From Epiperipatus broadwayi (lineage: Eukaryota; Onychophora; Udeonychophora; Euonychophora; Peripatidae), in contig JAQFVV010012573.1 of assembly GCA_028023455.1 (NCBI GenBank), positions 1,672,815 to 1,736,814 of the forward strand: a stretch of 64,000 nucleotides of DNA. The letters run 5' to 3'. The stretch's first letter is position 1. The number at the start of each line of letters is the position of its first letter. Below the pieces are notes generated by a model. It was not told where the DNA came from and did no database searches. It worked only from the letters and a program-made list of their open reading frames with translations. The position numbers were made by a program, and so were the translations under genes. Below, one piece after another: positions 48,180-62,997 of the stretch.

Positions 48180-48490
48180 GGTGAATTAAATATTTTCATG
48201 GATTGTTACTATAATAAAAAATAGACATAAGGGTATTATATCCATGTAAACAGATGTTTCTAGGAAACTATCAATCTATTACTAATTGGAAATTGTCCTT
48301 AGACTAAACAACTTTTCTCTATTAACCTATAATAGCTCTTTTTGTTGGGATTAAAAAAGCTAATAAAGTTTATTCTGAAGTTATAGAAAATTTCCTCATT
48401 AAAATAGAAAAAAATAATTAAAGATCAACAGCAAGAATCAATCATTTGCTGAAATATTATTTTAAAGTCAATAATGACTTGCATAGTACT
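48180..48490 (-). repeat. Direct partial copy of 46785-47100
   Basis: Shares AATTAAATATTTTCA, AATAAAAAATAGACATAAG and AGGAAACTATCA with the first copy, in the same order and orientation, with divergence. It brackets PLE fragment 2 on the right. Confidence 0.65.
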
Positions 48491-48748
48491 CAATAATAGG
48501 AAAACATTTTAGTCCAATTAACAGAATGATTACAACATAGATTTTAATCATTCAGAAACCCATTACTTCTGATATTAAACATAGATATAATTGATTATTA
48601 GTTTATTCATTGGAACTTTATTATGTTACAATGCATGTGATAGACTGTCAGACTCAAAAATTTCTGCATTGAAATTTTTCTGAGCAAAAAAAAACATTTC
48701 AGTTTTATTATTTTAATGGAAGTATTATACTCAGTTCTTTATTTGATG

Positions 48749-49216
48749 CTCTACATCAGGGGTGTCCAGCAAGTTGATCGTGATCTACGGTTGATCGCAA
48801 AGCCATTTTTAGTCGATCATGAGGCCAATTGGGAAGAGCTGTAATGTAATGAGTGAAACAAATTAAGTCAAGATTTTCAAGTTTTTTGTTATTTTTGCTT
48901 TTGTTCTAAATTTTTTTTTCAATTCTAGATAGGTGTCACTAAGCCATATCATTATTGAAAATAATATTTTTAATCTTGATTTAATGTAGCTAATTTGAAT
49001 TAATAAATATTATTAATAATTACTCATGTTGTTTTAATTCCCCTGGACATGAGTTTTTTGGACCATTAAATAATTGTTATTTTTTTACTAGGTAGATATA
49101 TAAAAATAGTATGTATTTTATCACATCTCTCTCTACTTAGACTATGCCTATGAAAACAAATCAATCACTTATGACAACAAATCGATCGCAACAAGTTGGC
49201 CACCACTGCTCTACAT
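48749..49216. mobile_element. Non-autonomous hAT-type DNA transposon
   Basis: The 8-bp target duplication CTCTACAT is at 48749-48756 and 49209-49216. Terminal inverted repeats begin CAGGGGTGTCCAGCAAGTTG on the left and, on the complement of the right end, CAGTGGTGGCCAACTTGTTG. GATCG motifs are enriched just inside both ends. The element is 452 bp with no open frame, so it is a MITE dependent on a hAT transposase. The 8-bp duplication and CAGNGGTG ends are diagnostic of the superfamily. Confidence 0.95.
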
Positions 49217-49772
49217 TACACAATTACTCAAGGAAATAGATTTATTTTAATAAAATTATTTAAATGCAACTAATTCTGTAAATTTTGACCTGGTAACATG
49301 TTTTTAACTATTGTAAAGAATAAGTATTGTTTGTAGCACTATGTTAAAAGTATGTGCTTTAAAGTTAAAGATAAACTATACCTTTAGCCAATACATAAGT
49401 ATAACATTTCTTCAACAGTAGTGAAGGTTAACAACTCAGTACTAAATGGGTTTCAAAATATATTAAAGAGTAATGCTACCTTTATTGATCTAGCCCCAAC
49501 ATTTAAATCAGTTTGGAAAAATAGTCTTTAAAATTTTTTCAAGTTTCTAAATACAAGAAAATCATTATATTTTGACAAAATTCTCCCTAGTAGAAAAATT
49601 TAAATGATAATAAATGATAAGAGTATAACAGAATTGTCTACTACATGGTTTAGTTTTCTCACTTACTACATTTAAAATATACATCAGTAATCTTTTAGAT
49701 ATAGATTAAAAGAAATTAATCTATGCTATTGACATTAATTTGATTTTACAAAACGATTCCATTCAGAATTAG

Positions 49773-50481
49773 AAAAGAGACTTAAACTGTGTTCAATGCG
49801 CTTTAAAATTCATAATAATCAAGCACATTTTGCCGACAGAGAAACCTTCCAAACCACGACACAAGATAGCAACTTTTATAAAGATAAGAGCAGTATTTTA
49901 TCTTTAACCTAAATGTCCACTTATATAGGCAAATCTGAAGCATCTTGATTTGGAAGCATGAAGTTGTTGTTTCCCCCACTATTTCCTTTACAAATTAACA
50001 GACACGAAATCTTGCAATTTACAGCGAGTTAATATTACGATCTTTAATGTTGGAAATTCTATAATCTATTGAAGAGTAGTAATTAATTTATTGCCACACA
50101 GAAATCATATGTAAATACTTTAAACAGGCTTTAACCAGTGTTCAATGCGTTTAAAATTCGTAATAATCAAGCACATTCTGCTGACAGAGGATATAGTGGA
50201 CTTAAACAATGGAGGAAACTACAACTTCACACTTCCAAATCAAGATGCTTCAGATTCGCCTATGTAAGTGAACATTTAGGTTAAAGATAAGATGCTGCTC
50301 TTGTCTTTATAAAAGTCATTATCTTGTATAATGGTTTGGAAGGTCTTTCTGTCTGCAAATTGTGCTTGATTATTACGATTTTTAAAACGCATTGAACACA
50401 GGTTAAAGCCTATTTAAAGTATTTACATATGCTTTTTGTGCGCTCATTAAATTAATTACTACTCTTCAAAAGAGACTTAAA
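49773..50481. mobile_element. Inverted-repeat element with 14-bp target duplication
   Basis: AAAAGAGACTTAAA is at 49773-49786 and 50468-50481. The insert (49787-50467, 681 bp) contains large imperfect inverted repeats: GTTCAATGCG...AATAATCAAGCAC near the left and, inverted, GTGCTTGATTATTACG...CGCATTGAAC at about 50365-50398. Another copy of the same block lies in direct orientation at about 50131-50176, and the AAATCAAGATGCTTCAGATT block pairs with AAATCTGAAGCATCTTGATT. It is non-coding. Mixed direct/inverted units and a long duplication suggest retrotransposition rather than cut-and-paste. Confidence 0.8.
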
Positions 50482-53031
50482 AATATAAAACATTCAAATT
50501 ATTTTTTCGAAGAATAGAGTTTGTAATCCAACAAAGCTAATATGCTCAACTTTTTATTAAAACACTAGCTAAATATCTTATAATCTAAATATTGTCTTTT
50601 GAAACAATACATTGAAATGCAATCCTAACTTATACTAATTAAGTGTAACCTTGGACCATAGCTTAACATATTTTCTTCATCTATCTAATGTTAACTAGAA
50701 AATAATGTTTAAGTTTTAACTTCCTTAGAAAGAGGATTAGTATTGCTTATATGGAGAAAATGTGCTTACTAACATTAAACTTTTAGAAACTAATTTACAT
50801 ACAATGAGAAGCAAATCACAGAAGACTCATGTGAAATCAAGATACCCTTTCTAGATATTCAAAGAAGAATTTCTCTAACAATAAAATAATTAGGCTTAAA
50901 AATTGACTTTTTATATAGAGTTTTTTTTTTCATATGAAATCGTATAATAAATTAAAAGGGATTTTTTTAAATGTTAGTGGAGGCTTAATAACAGATTCAG
51001 GATTGCTGTTCATATGTTTCATAAACGGAATTAAATAACCGTTGACTTTTTTAGATATGATTGAAAACCAAGTATGATCTATATAGCTTATGATTGTCAA
51101 AGATCTTAATAAATCCACTAGTAATTGTAAATGCAGATTGGAATCTCTATAGATTCTTTTATAATATTTTATTAATCATTAAGCAAATTTAACAAAAAAA
51201 AAAATCACTAGATAAGTAAATGGATATTATTTAAACAACAAAACTTAAATGTTAACATGTTTTAACAATTAATATTCTTAATAAAAACTATTCCTGATAG
51301 ATATTCTGTACTAATTTAACTTAATATGTCCAATCATTAAGAATATTGTACTTTAAAATAATAAAATAATAGTAATTAAAACTTTAAAAATGTTGGGTTT
51401 ATATAAAACAATAGACCAGCTAAGAGGTTTTAAATTTTGGTGAAAAGGACATCACATCAGAAACTATTCTGTTTTCAGCAGTTTGTCAACGCATTTTTTA
51501 TAAAATTTCGCTTAATAATAAATTTAAACTTAATTATTAAAAGCTCAACCCCCCTCCCAAGTCTTTATTCTGTAATTAGAAGCAATTTTTCAATCCTTGT
51601 TAACTTCTATGGCACCTTTAATGTTTGTAATATACTACTACAATCAATCCAAAATGATTTTAACAATCTGTGAAAATGTAGTACTATAATTTTATAAGAC
51701 TATATCTAACCAAAAAAATAAGAATTTTTCTTCTACTTTAAATTTATTTTAGATGAAATCACTCTTGTTAGAGTGTCTAGAGGTTTAAATAGCTAATAGA
51801 AATGCTAGATGCTCAGCTTGAATCTTATTATTTAAAATAACTATTATTTGTTTTTAATGTATGAAAAAAACTTTTTCACAAACAAATACATTTATGTTAT
51901 TTAAAACACCCAATGCATGGCAAAATTAACATATTTCTATTAATTTGATATTGAAGACCTAGGGTTTAATACAAAAGTGACACAGCTTAAATACATCAAT
52001 TTGTGTGGGAATTGTCAATACTTAAATAAGATTTGGATGATTAATTTTAGATTTTCGTGTTTAAGTCTTTTAGACATCTGATGAGTGTGATTTCACCAGA
52101 AATACGTGTATAGAGATAAAGAAATGATCAGATGGTTTTAGCTAAATGCTTATAAAATTACAATTGCCTAAAAATACAATAATATCTGCATCTTTTATTG
52201 ATTAAATGAAAATACATAATCACTGCGTTAAAGAACTTTCAAGCTCTCTAGATTTGCTAATTTAAAATGACAAATTATTTTGTGGTAATTGTCTATAAAG
52301 TAATTCCAATAGTTTTTAAACTTTTCTTAAAAAAATATAATTCAATATAAATAATACATACAACATTGTTTAATACTTTAAAATAAAATTCTAAATATAT
52401 CAACGTAGTATGCTAAACAAATGACATATTTTTAGGTTGTTTGAAAAATATTACAGATACCCACTGTATACTATCAAAATGCAAATGTTTATATATAAAA
52501 AATTACTAGTAGATTTTCTTTTATAAAAATATAAATCTTTTTACTGATATATCTCTATCAATGCTATTCTTATTACACCTTTACATCAGCAAATCTATAA
52601 AATATATCAATTGTCCAAAAATTAAATTGGGAATTATTCCTTATACATATTGTAACTTCCTATCAATTTTGATGACCAACATACGTAGATCGTTTTAAAT
52701 TATTTGTATTCTATAAATCTTAAACTATTACAAATAATCGCCACTACTTAGAGAACACAATGCATTATGTTGTATATGTCATTCATGAGAAATATTCTTT
52801 GATTTCGTGAGAGGATGCAGATAGAACTCTAAGAGTAACTAAAAAAAATTGACTATTTGATTGACAGATATATATTTTTCTGGCTTAAATTTTCTAGATA
52901 TAATATTACATTTATTAGTAGGCAAATATAGGATTGAATTTAATAAATATAAAATCAAGAGCTAAAATAGCTAGATAGAATACTAATGTAGATGATGATA
53001 ACCTTGTTTTAATATTTGGGAGTGCCTGTCC
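50482..53031. other. AT-rich DNA, no gene seen
   Basis: No coding homology was seen; frames at 50930-51118 and 51437-51673 are without motifs. Scattered CpGs suggest it is less decayed than the repeat-rich flanks. Confidence 0.4.
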
Positions 53032-53157
53032 ATTAAAGTTTGAAGATTTGCTATCTCAATATAAAGTGAGCATTTATATAATATATATGTGTAGGAGATG
53101 ATATATATATATATATATATAAAGTGAGCATTTATATAATATATATGTGTAGGAGAT

Positions 53158-53200
53158 GATGATCTGGACCAACTGATGAATTCTGGTTCAATGAGTGTGG
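53158..53200 (+). ncRNA. Hammerhead-like motif, family D unit 1 (broken)
   Basis: GATGATCTGGACCAA (stem I side) precedes intact CTGATGA (53173-53179). Stem II is altered (ATTCTGGTTCAAT) and no GAAA follows, so only the 5' half survives. Confidence 0.55.
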
Positions 53201-53292
53201 TCATGTGTATAAATTGCATGAGATGAAGTGGACAGCTGAAGCGAGCTTGAAAGTCTTAATTCAAATCCCTTATATAATTATGTAACTCCAGG

Positions 53293-53484
53293 AATATAAA
53301 TTGTATTAAAACAGGCAAAACTCTCCCATACAGTAGTGCCATTCAGTACAAGCCAGAGTAATCAATGGATGCCAGAAGGTTTGTGCATAAAATCCCTATC
53401 TAGTGCCTACTCATCCAATATCCCTAGATTAGTTTCTGGCTTGTGGTTGATCATGTAATGTTTGGTGGTTTAATATAAATTGTA
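53293..53484 (-). mobile_element. Family A short element with 13-bp target duplication, inside family D
   Basis: AATATAAATTGTA is at 53293-53305 and 53472-53484. The insert is 53306-53471 (166 bp). In minus orientation it begins AAACCACCAAACATTACATG and ends GAGTTTTGCCTGTTTTAA, the same ends as the copy at 63010-63624. It is internally deleted: the 5' block is joined to CCACAAGCCAGAAACTA, so the hammerhead has lost CTGATGA. The uninterrupted D units show the empty site. This fixes both the ends of family A and its long target duplication. Confidence 0.9.
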
Positions 53485-53739
53485 CTTGTATAATCAAATA
53501 TTACAAAGTTCCCCTGTATCCTGCTCATTCCTCTTCTGTGTATTTAAATAAATAAGGTTTTATACAAGAGGGAATCAGAATGACTTAAGATCAACATGGA
53601 CATGACAATAAAATTGGCATCAACAAAGAATTTGGGTGTTCCATCATAAGATTTTCAATAGTATGGATAGAAAAGTTCGAAGGTTGAATAGATTGAAGCC
53701 TGTCTATTAAAGTTTGAATATTTGCTATCTTAAGATAAA

Positions 53740-53785
53740 CTGAGTGCTGCATGGCATGAAATATATACATTGGAGATCATTTATC
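53740..53785 (+). ncRNA. Hammerhead-like motif, family D unit 2 (deleted 5' half)
   Basis: ACTGA is joined directly to GTGCTG, apparently by recombination between two ACTGA sites in the unit, removing the stem I 5' strand and half the core. GAAATATATACATTGG and AGATCATT (the GAAA box and stem I 3' strand) are intact and show what the other units have lost. Confidence 0.55.
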
Positions 53786-54193
53786 TTTTACACATGTGTG
53801 AGCATGGGTATCAGTTGTATGAGATGGAATGGATAGCTGAATAGATCATGAAATATTGTGTTCAAATCCTTTATATAATTACGTAACTCCAGGTATAAAT
53901 GATAGTTGTATAATTAAATATTACAAATTTAGACTGTATCCTGCACATCCCTCTTCTGTATATTTAAATGGATAAGGTCCTGTACATGAATGGTCAAAAT
54001 AACTTAAGGTCAACATGGCATGACAGTAATATTGGCATCAACAGGAGAACTGGGAATTCCATCATCAGATTTTCAATGGTATGGGTTTCTAAAGAGTTGG
54101 AGGCTTGAGTATATTTAAGCATTTCCATTAAAGTTTGTAAGATTTGCTATCTTAATATAAACCAAGCACTGATTACATATATGCATGGGAGAT

Positions 54194-54256
54194 GATGATC
54201 TGGACCAACTGATAAGTGCTGGTTCAGCATAAAATACACATATATTGAAGATCATT
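54194..54256 (+). ncRNA. Hammerhead ribozyme motif, family D unit 3
   Basis: Outer stem I GATGATCT (54194-54201) pairs with AGATCATT, and inner CCAA (54205-54208) with TTGA (TTGG in unit 2). The core is CTGATAA (54209-54215, G8 lost). Stem II is a near-perfect hairpin GTGCTG-GTT-CAGCAT. AAAA stands in place of GAAA. The consensus over units restores CTGATGA, GTGCTGGTTCAGCAT and GAAA, with G at the first stem II position as in canonical hammerheads. The stem III/cleavage segment is too AT-rich and diverged to define. Confidence 0.65.
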
Positions 54257-54721
54257 TATCATTTACACATGTGAGTGGTCATGGGTATTGATTGTATAAA
54301 ATGAGGTAGATAGATGAATGGAGCTTAAAAGTCTGTGGTCATGTGTATTAGTTGTATTATATAAAGTGGATAGCTAAATGAAGCTTGAAAGTCTGTGTTC
54401 AAATCCCTTATATAATTACATAATTCCAGGTATATAAATAATGCATGTACAATCAAATATTACAAATTTAACCTATATCCTGCTCATATCTCTTCTGTGT
54501 ATAAGTGAATAAAGTCCTATATATGAGAAGGCAGAGTGACTTAATATCAACATGGGCATAACAATAATATTGACATTAACAGGGGATTTGGGCATTCCAT
54601 CATCAGATTTTCAATGGTATGGTTGGATGAAGAGTTGGAGGGTTGAGTAGATTCAAGTCTTTCCACTAAAGTTTGAAGATTTGCTATCTTAATGTAAACT
54701 GGCACTGATTATATGTGTGGG

Positions 54722-54785
54722 AAATGATGATCTGGAGTAATTGATGGGTGATGATTCAGCACAAAATATGTATACTAGATTTCAT
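54722..54785 (+). ncRNA. Hammerhead-like motif, family D unit 4 (decayed)
   Basis: GATGATCTGGAGTAA, TTGATGG (for CTGATGA), GTGATGATTCAGCAC, AAAA, then TTTCATTTATC. It is recognisable only by alignment with the other units. Confidence 0.5.
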
Positions 54786-54890
54786 TTATCTTTTACACCT
54801 GTGAGATCATGTGTATCAGTTATATGAAATGGAATGGATGGATAGCTGAAGGGAGCTTGAACGTCTGTGTTCAAATCCTTTATATAATGA

Positions 54891-55371
54891 TATCAGTAAC
54901 AAAGTGTTTTAATTTATTATTCTATAAAAAAATTAAAAGATGTGTTAATTATTAAAATATTTATAATAATCATTATATTGCTAAAAAATAATTTTTTGGC
55001 ATTCTTCTTTCTATGTTTGATAGTGATTCACTGCAAATATCGATTTTTTCTTGGTTATCAGGGCTTAGAGTATTTAATTTACCCAATTTTTTGAATCCTC
55101 AAATTAAAACGATTTGCTGACTTCTTTTTTCAACACCAAGTTTTAAAAATTGTTTATTTTTCTTTGTAAAATGACTAAGTTTAGACAATTTTAACTAACA
55201 ATTTATATCTCTAGAGAGAATTAATATCTATCTACTTGCTCATTTTTTGCTGACTATTGAACTTTTAAACATTGTAGCTCAAAGAATCAATGCTAAATGG
55301 AAATGGACATGGATACATGCCTCATTGAAAATATGTATTTCTTATTGAGATATTCTTACTAGATAGTTCAC
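54891..55371. other. AT-rich DNA, no gene seen
   Basis: No features were recognised between the family D array and the SINE. Confidence 0.4.
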
Positions 55372-55507
55372 AAGAAGTGAATGTGTTGTCTTGCATTGGT
55401 GGTCGAGAGGTCAGCGTGACTGCCTTGCACTTGCAGAAGTTGCCCGGGTTGCAGGTTCGTGTCCCAGCCGATGCTATGACACTTAAAAAAAAGAAGTGAA
55501 TGCGTTG
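55372..55507 (+). mobile_element. tRNA-derived SINE, copy 2, with target duplication
   Basis: The duplication AAGAAGTGAATGTGTTG (55372-55388) / AAGAAGTGAATGCGTTG (55491-55507) has one mismatch. The 102-bp body has A box TGGTCGAGAGGTCAGCG, B box GGTTCGTGTCC, the end CCCAGCCGATGCTATGACAC shared with the 32039-32154 copy, and a short A tail. GC content is well above the surroundings and CpGs are retained, so the insertion is fairly young. Confidence 0.93.
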
Positions 55508-55559
55508 GTTAGTGAGATGTACGATACGATTTAATGCAAAGCTAGAAAAATAAAAGCAA

Positions 55560-57700
55560 CAATACAGAAAGTATTAATATTTGATATTCTTAATAGCTGG
55601 TAAACGATTGAAAGATGAAAGTTTCCAGGTAAATTTAGTTTCAGTGACAGAAATGAGATAAGACACAGACTTGGGAAGTTTTCAGAAAAATAAAAATGGG
55701 TATATTATTTATGCTTTTTTTGAGAAGATAAAATTAAAATAGAAATGAATATGAAAGTTAGTTAGTGGAGCTACAGAAAAAATGGATTACATTTTGACTA
55801 AAACAAAATAGACTTTCTATATTGTAATGTATGTAGGAAAATCATCACAGAAAGAGATCATTGATAAGTGAGATGTAAGTTGTGCATCAATGCAAAACTA
55901 AAGTGATAAAAGCTATTAAAAACAGATGATTTTTGAACTTTCAATAGTACTCCAATAAATTAAACATTTTTTTAAAATATGTGAAGATAGTTCTAACGTG
56001 TTTGATGTGAATAGAAAGATCACTGATACTCTATTAAAACTGGAACAAAGATAACTTATACAAAAAAGCAGCAATTTACCAATATATTTTCTACTAAGAC
56101 AAAACATTGTATAATAAAAAAATAGAAATATATAAAAATGATATATTAAAAATTGAGTATCTAGATATTTCTAAAAAAAATACAAAAATGTTAATAATGA
56201 TATAAATAAATATAATTGAGAAGTGCTAAAGAAATTTTTGGAAGAAAATAAGTTTCAAAAGTGACAAACAACATCATGATATTGGTAGGAAAGTTGTTTT
56301 AGTAATAAAATGGAAAGACTAAAACCATTACTAAAAAAAGAAATAGTATCATAAAATTTGTGAAGATTGTAAAAAAATATAATAATAATAAAATTAACCA
56401 CTATAATTATTACATTTTTTGAATTGTCAAAAATTTTAATTGAAACCATGAGGCATAGTATTAAATGTATGAGAAAAGACAAACTCCAGCAAATTGGAAT
56501 TATTGTTAAAGAAACAGATAAAGAAATAGAAAAATTATTGGCAAAACTAGCATCAAATGTCTAATTTATAAAAATATATCAGAATACAGTGATAATATTT
56601 TTATTTAAGAATAGTAATAAAAAGAATATTAGAAACTATATACCTATCAATCTTCTACCACTTCTATATCAGTTCTATATAAAAATGTTATCAAGATAAT
56701 TAAGCAAAATTTGGATTTTTAATTGATCAAAAAAAACAAACGATTTAAAATTGTTTTTAACACATTGGATTACATCCAAGTATAGAAAGAAGTTTATCGA
56801 TATGAAGGCATTTGCTTCTACATAGATTTTCATAGTGATTAAAGCTTTGTATCATTATGGTATAATCAGAACATTCTAAAGAATATTTATCAAAATGGAA
56901 CAGCAGCTAATTGGAATACATAGTGATACTAAAAGGATTAACATTAAGAATATAGGACGAGTCTGTGTATATATCCAAAATTTTTACAGCATGTTTACAA
57001 CAAATAATTTGTGGCCTGAAAGAGTAATTTAAGGGGATAAAAGTAAATGAAGTCTTTTAGATATTGCAAATGAGATGGTTGTTTTTGCAAAAAATGCTTC
57101 AAAGCTTCAATAATTGGAGACTGATAATTCTGAATTAGGAGAAGAATAACAGCTATAAATATCTTCATAAGATATATTAGTAGAGGTGGAAATAGGTGAA
57201 ATTATGTATAGATCTTAGCTTAGATATTGGAATTTTGATAGAAATAACTTGGTATTAAAAGAAATATGACTATACGTTTGAAAAAGTTTTTAATATATGT
57301 GTTTAATTAATGTTTATTTATAGATCTGAGACTTGGACATTTAATAAAAGAATAATGCACATAATTCAGACTATTCAATAATGTAGAATGAGATGATATT
57401 TTAGGAGTGAGATCAAAATGAAATGCCTGAAGAAGAGTACATACACTATCTCTATATCAATGAAAAAATTAAAAGCCTGAAATGAAGCTGAGGTAAACAT
57501 ATATCTAGGAAAAAAATCTATTCCATGAGATTGTAAAAGATCTGGGGAAAAAAAACCCTGTGAGCTTGATGAATAAAATAAAAAAATTGTATGTTGTGGA
57601 GGCAAAAAGCTATGAATTGGAAAAACTGGATTAAACTTATATCTTCATCCTGAAATGAATCTATAATGGTTGAAAGTGATGCTGAAAATGATGATTTTCA
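55560..57700 (+). pseudogene. RTE-like LINE, decayed copy 3
   Basis: About 55605-55800 corresponds to the end of the endonuclease domain (GKRLKDESFQVNLVSVTEMR, then MDYIL-like). About 55920-56130 gives the linker, 56590-56750 the region before NQPKE..., 56800-56860 a degraded DYEKAFDS region, and 57280-57690 the C-terminal region, ending near AATCTATAATGGTTGAAAGT, the same end as copies 1 and 4. Stops are frequent throughout. Confidence 0.75.
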
Positions 57701-57959
57701 ATTCACATGTTGTTTGTTTAAAAATAACTGTTTTATACACTCTTGATGATTATAATGCACCTATATATTCTTTATGAGGTATCATTGATATGTAATTTAA
57801 AGCAGTGTTTAGTATATCAAATTCTGAGTTATTTCCCAATTGAAGAAAGTAAAATATCTCCCTTTTTCAACATGATTACTTGAGCAGGTGACTTTCATCA
57901 ACACATCAACCATTATTGATTCAATGCAGAATGTCTCAATGAACAAACAATTTAAAATT

Positions 57960-60050
57960 GTCATGGGGGTCTTTAATAATAAAATTGGAAAACGATTAAA
58001 AGATGAAAGTGCTGTGTGTAAAGTTAATTATGGTGATAGAAATGAGAGAGAGAGAGCAGACTTATAAAAGTTGCAGAAAGACAAAAACTAAATATTATGA
58101 ATTCTTTCTTTTAAAAAAAGGCTAAACCGAAATGGACATGGAAACTTCAAAATGAAGATATGAGAGAACTGGATTATATTTTAGCCACCAGTAAATATAT
58201 ATTTCAAGATTGTAGTGTTTTTATTAAATTCTGCACTGGAAATGATCATTGATTAGGGAGATATAAGAAACATGTTAATATGAAACTAGAGAGACAATAA
58301 TTATTAAAAAAATCAGTATTCATAATTGATAATCCTAATTCTCAGAAATTTTATAACAAATTTAACATAGAACTTGTAAATCATTATAAAACATTACCAG
58401 ATTTTCAAGATGGTTCATATTTGAATAAAATTAATAGAAAGATAACTGATACATTATTAAAAATTACAACAAAAATATCTGGTACATAGAAACAACATTA
58501 ACCAGCAAATTTTCTACTGAAACAAGACAATGTACGAAAAAAAGAAAAAATATGAACATTTATAAGAATGTTTCATTAAGAAGAATTGAATGTCTGCTGT
58601 GTTGTAAAATAGAAAGAAGTTAAAAATGACATAAGCAAATATAACTATGAATTATTAAGAAAAACTACAGAAGAGAACAAATATATTAAAAAAGTAAAGC
58701 ACCATTCTAGTATTGGGAAAAAACTTATTTCTGCAATAAAAAGAAAAGATGGAACTACTGATAAAAAGAGCGATGACATGAAATAAATGAAAAGTTCTAT
58801 AAAGAATTGTATAAAAATAAAAAAACAAGAAAACAAAGCATCTTCTGAAATTCTTTATCCTCCAAATTGCCTAGCATTCTAAATAAATAATTTAACATGC
58901 AATTAAATCTATAAAAAAGAAGAAGAAATCTCCAGATAATTATAAAATTATAATCGATTTTTAAAAGCAGGTGAAGAAATGAAAATTGCTAGCAATATTA
59001 TAAAGATGTACCTGATGATTGGAAGAATGCAGTTGTAATAGTAAAATTTAAAAAAGATAATAAAGAAGAGTATATTTTTTATCTATTTTATAAAAAAAAT
59101 TTGCCAAGCTAATTATAAATCGTCTACATCCAATTCTTTGGATTTTAAACAATGATACTAAGAATATTAACATGGAAAAGTGTATATAGAAGGAATGATC
59201 TCCAAAACTTTTTTACGATAGTTTTGCTAGAAGTATTTTGTGAATTAAAATGAGAAGTTAAGGAAATAAAAACAATAAAGTTTATTTAAGTCTTCTAGAT
59301 TTTGAAAATGTGCAGTTGTTTTTGCAAATAATGCTTCAGAGTTTCAGAAAAAATTGCAAAAGTTATCAGATGAAAATAAGAAAGTAAAACTATAGATAAA
59401 TGCTAAAAGACTACAATAATATTCAATGGATTTTCTCGAAAGAAGAAAATAAGCATTGATCAGGATGAATTAGAAGTTAATAACTACAAACATCTATAAC
59501 AAAATATTAATATAGATGAAATAATGGATAATATTAATTCTAGAATTAAACTTGGATAGAGTATTTTTGGTAGAAATTATTTAATATTAAAATGATGAAT
59601 GCTTACTGTTTGAAAAAAAAAAGTTTTAATAAATGTGTTCAACTAAAACTTGAACATTTAACAGAAGAACAATACAGAGACTATAGATTGCTCAGTAAAA
59701 TATGAAGAGAAGTATGTTAAAAATAACAAGCAGAGATCTAAAAAATATGTAGATGAAAGAACAATCGTGTATTATTGACTCCCAAGAATGAGGAGACTAA
59801 AGTGAAGTTGGAATGAATATATTCCTAGATAAGATGATAATGGATAGACAATCGAAGTCTTAAACCAGATCCCAAGAGATTATAAACGGCATAAACAGAA
59901 GTCATATATTAGAAAATTGGATGAAATGAGGAAGTTTGCTGGTGTGATGTGGAAAAAGCTAGAGATTAGAAAAACTGGATTAAACTTAAAAAGTCTGTCA
60001 TCTTGCAGTCGATTATAATAGTTGAAAATAAAGTTCAAGATTGTTAATCT
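57960..60050 (+). pseudogene. RTE-like LINE, decayed copy 4, head-to-tail with copy 3
   Basis: It begins with FNNKIGKRLKDESAV and DRNERERADL (endonuclease end), followed by a FLKKRLNRNGHGN-like segment, linker (58360-58500) and degraded RT (59000-59400). The C-terminal region reads to RKTGLNLKSLS near 59960-60000 and an end matching copy 3. Same strand and nearly the same start point as copy 3, about 260 bp after it. Confidence 0.75.
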
Positions 60051-60179
60051 TTATTTTGTTTTTCTTAGTAAGGCTGTTGAACATTATTTTATTCTTTTTA
60101 CTAAATAATTTAAGATTTACATTCTTACTTACAACTGGTCACACGAGCAATATTTCTTGAATCTCTGAAGCATTATTTG

Positions 60180-62540
<2,361 letters not shown>

Positions 62541-62586
62541 GACTCAATTTCAGTCAGTAATGATTTTTTTCTGCTGTCAATTGATC

Positions 62587-62747
<161 letters not shown>

Positions 62748-62997
62748 TATGAACAACTTGCCATTTGTCACTCTTAAATTTTTTTTAGTAGTGGTAATTG
62801 CTATATCTCCAGTACTTTTGTTTTACAATTATATAAACATCAAATTAGTTAATAAATATTATGTCTAATAATAAATATATTCTTTTTTTCTCCCCAACAA
62901 TATAAAATAATGGATTAGAATTAACAGATATCAAATGATTATTACAGTCAGACAAGAGCAATATGTTTCTAGCTACTAATTTTTATTTTTAATTGAA

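Larger units (their letters stand above)
53032..54890 (+). repeat. Family D tandem array, unit about 420 bp
   Basis: The unit start ATTAAAGTTTG (or variant) occurs at 53032, 53706, 54127 and 54665. The spacing of 421 bp between the second and third is the basic unit; others are lengthened by insertion (family A at 53306-53471) or by partial duplication (54295-54365). Each unit has a block with GATCATTTATC, a tRNA-like A/B box pair ending GTTCAAATCC, AACTCCAGGTATA, CCTCTTCTGTGTAT, and CATCAGATTTTCAATGG. Units are clearly diverged, so the array is older than the 409-bp one. Confidence 0.85.

Noticed and set aside
49787-50467. Hammerhead motif in the 14-bp-duplication element
   Set aside because: CTGACAGAG and GGAAACTAC occur but spacing and stem I pairing do not fit.
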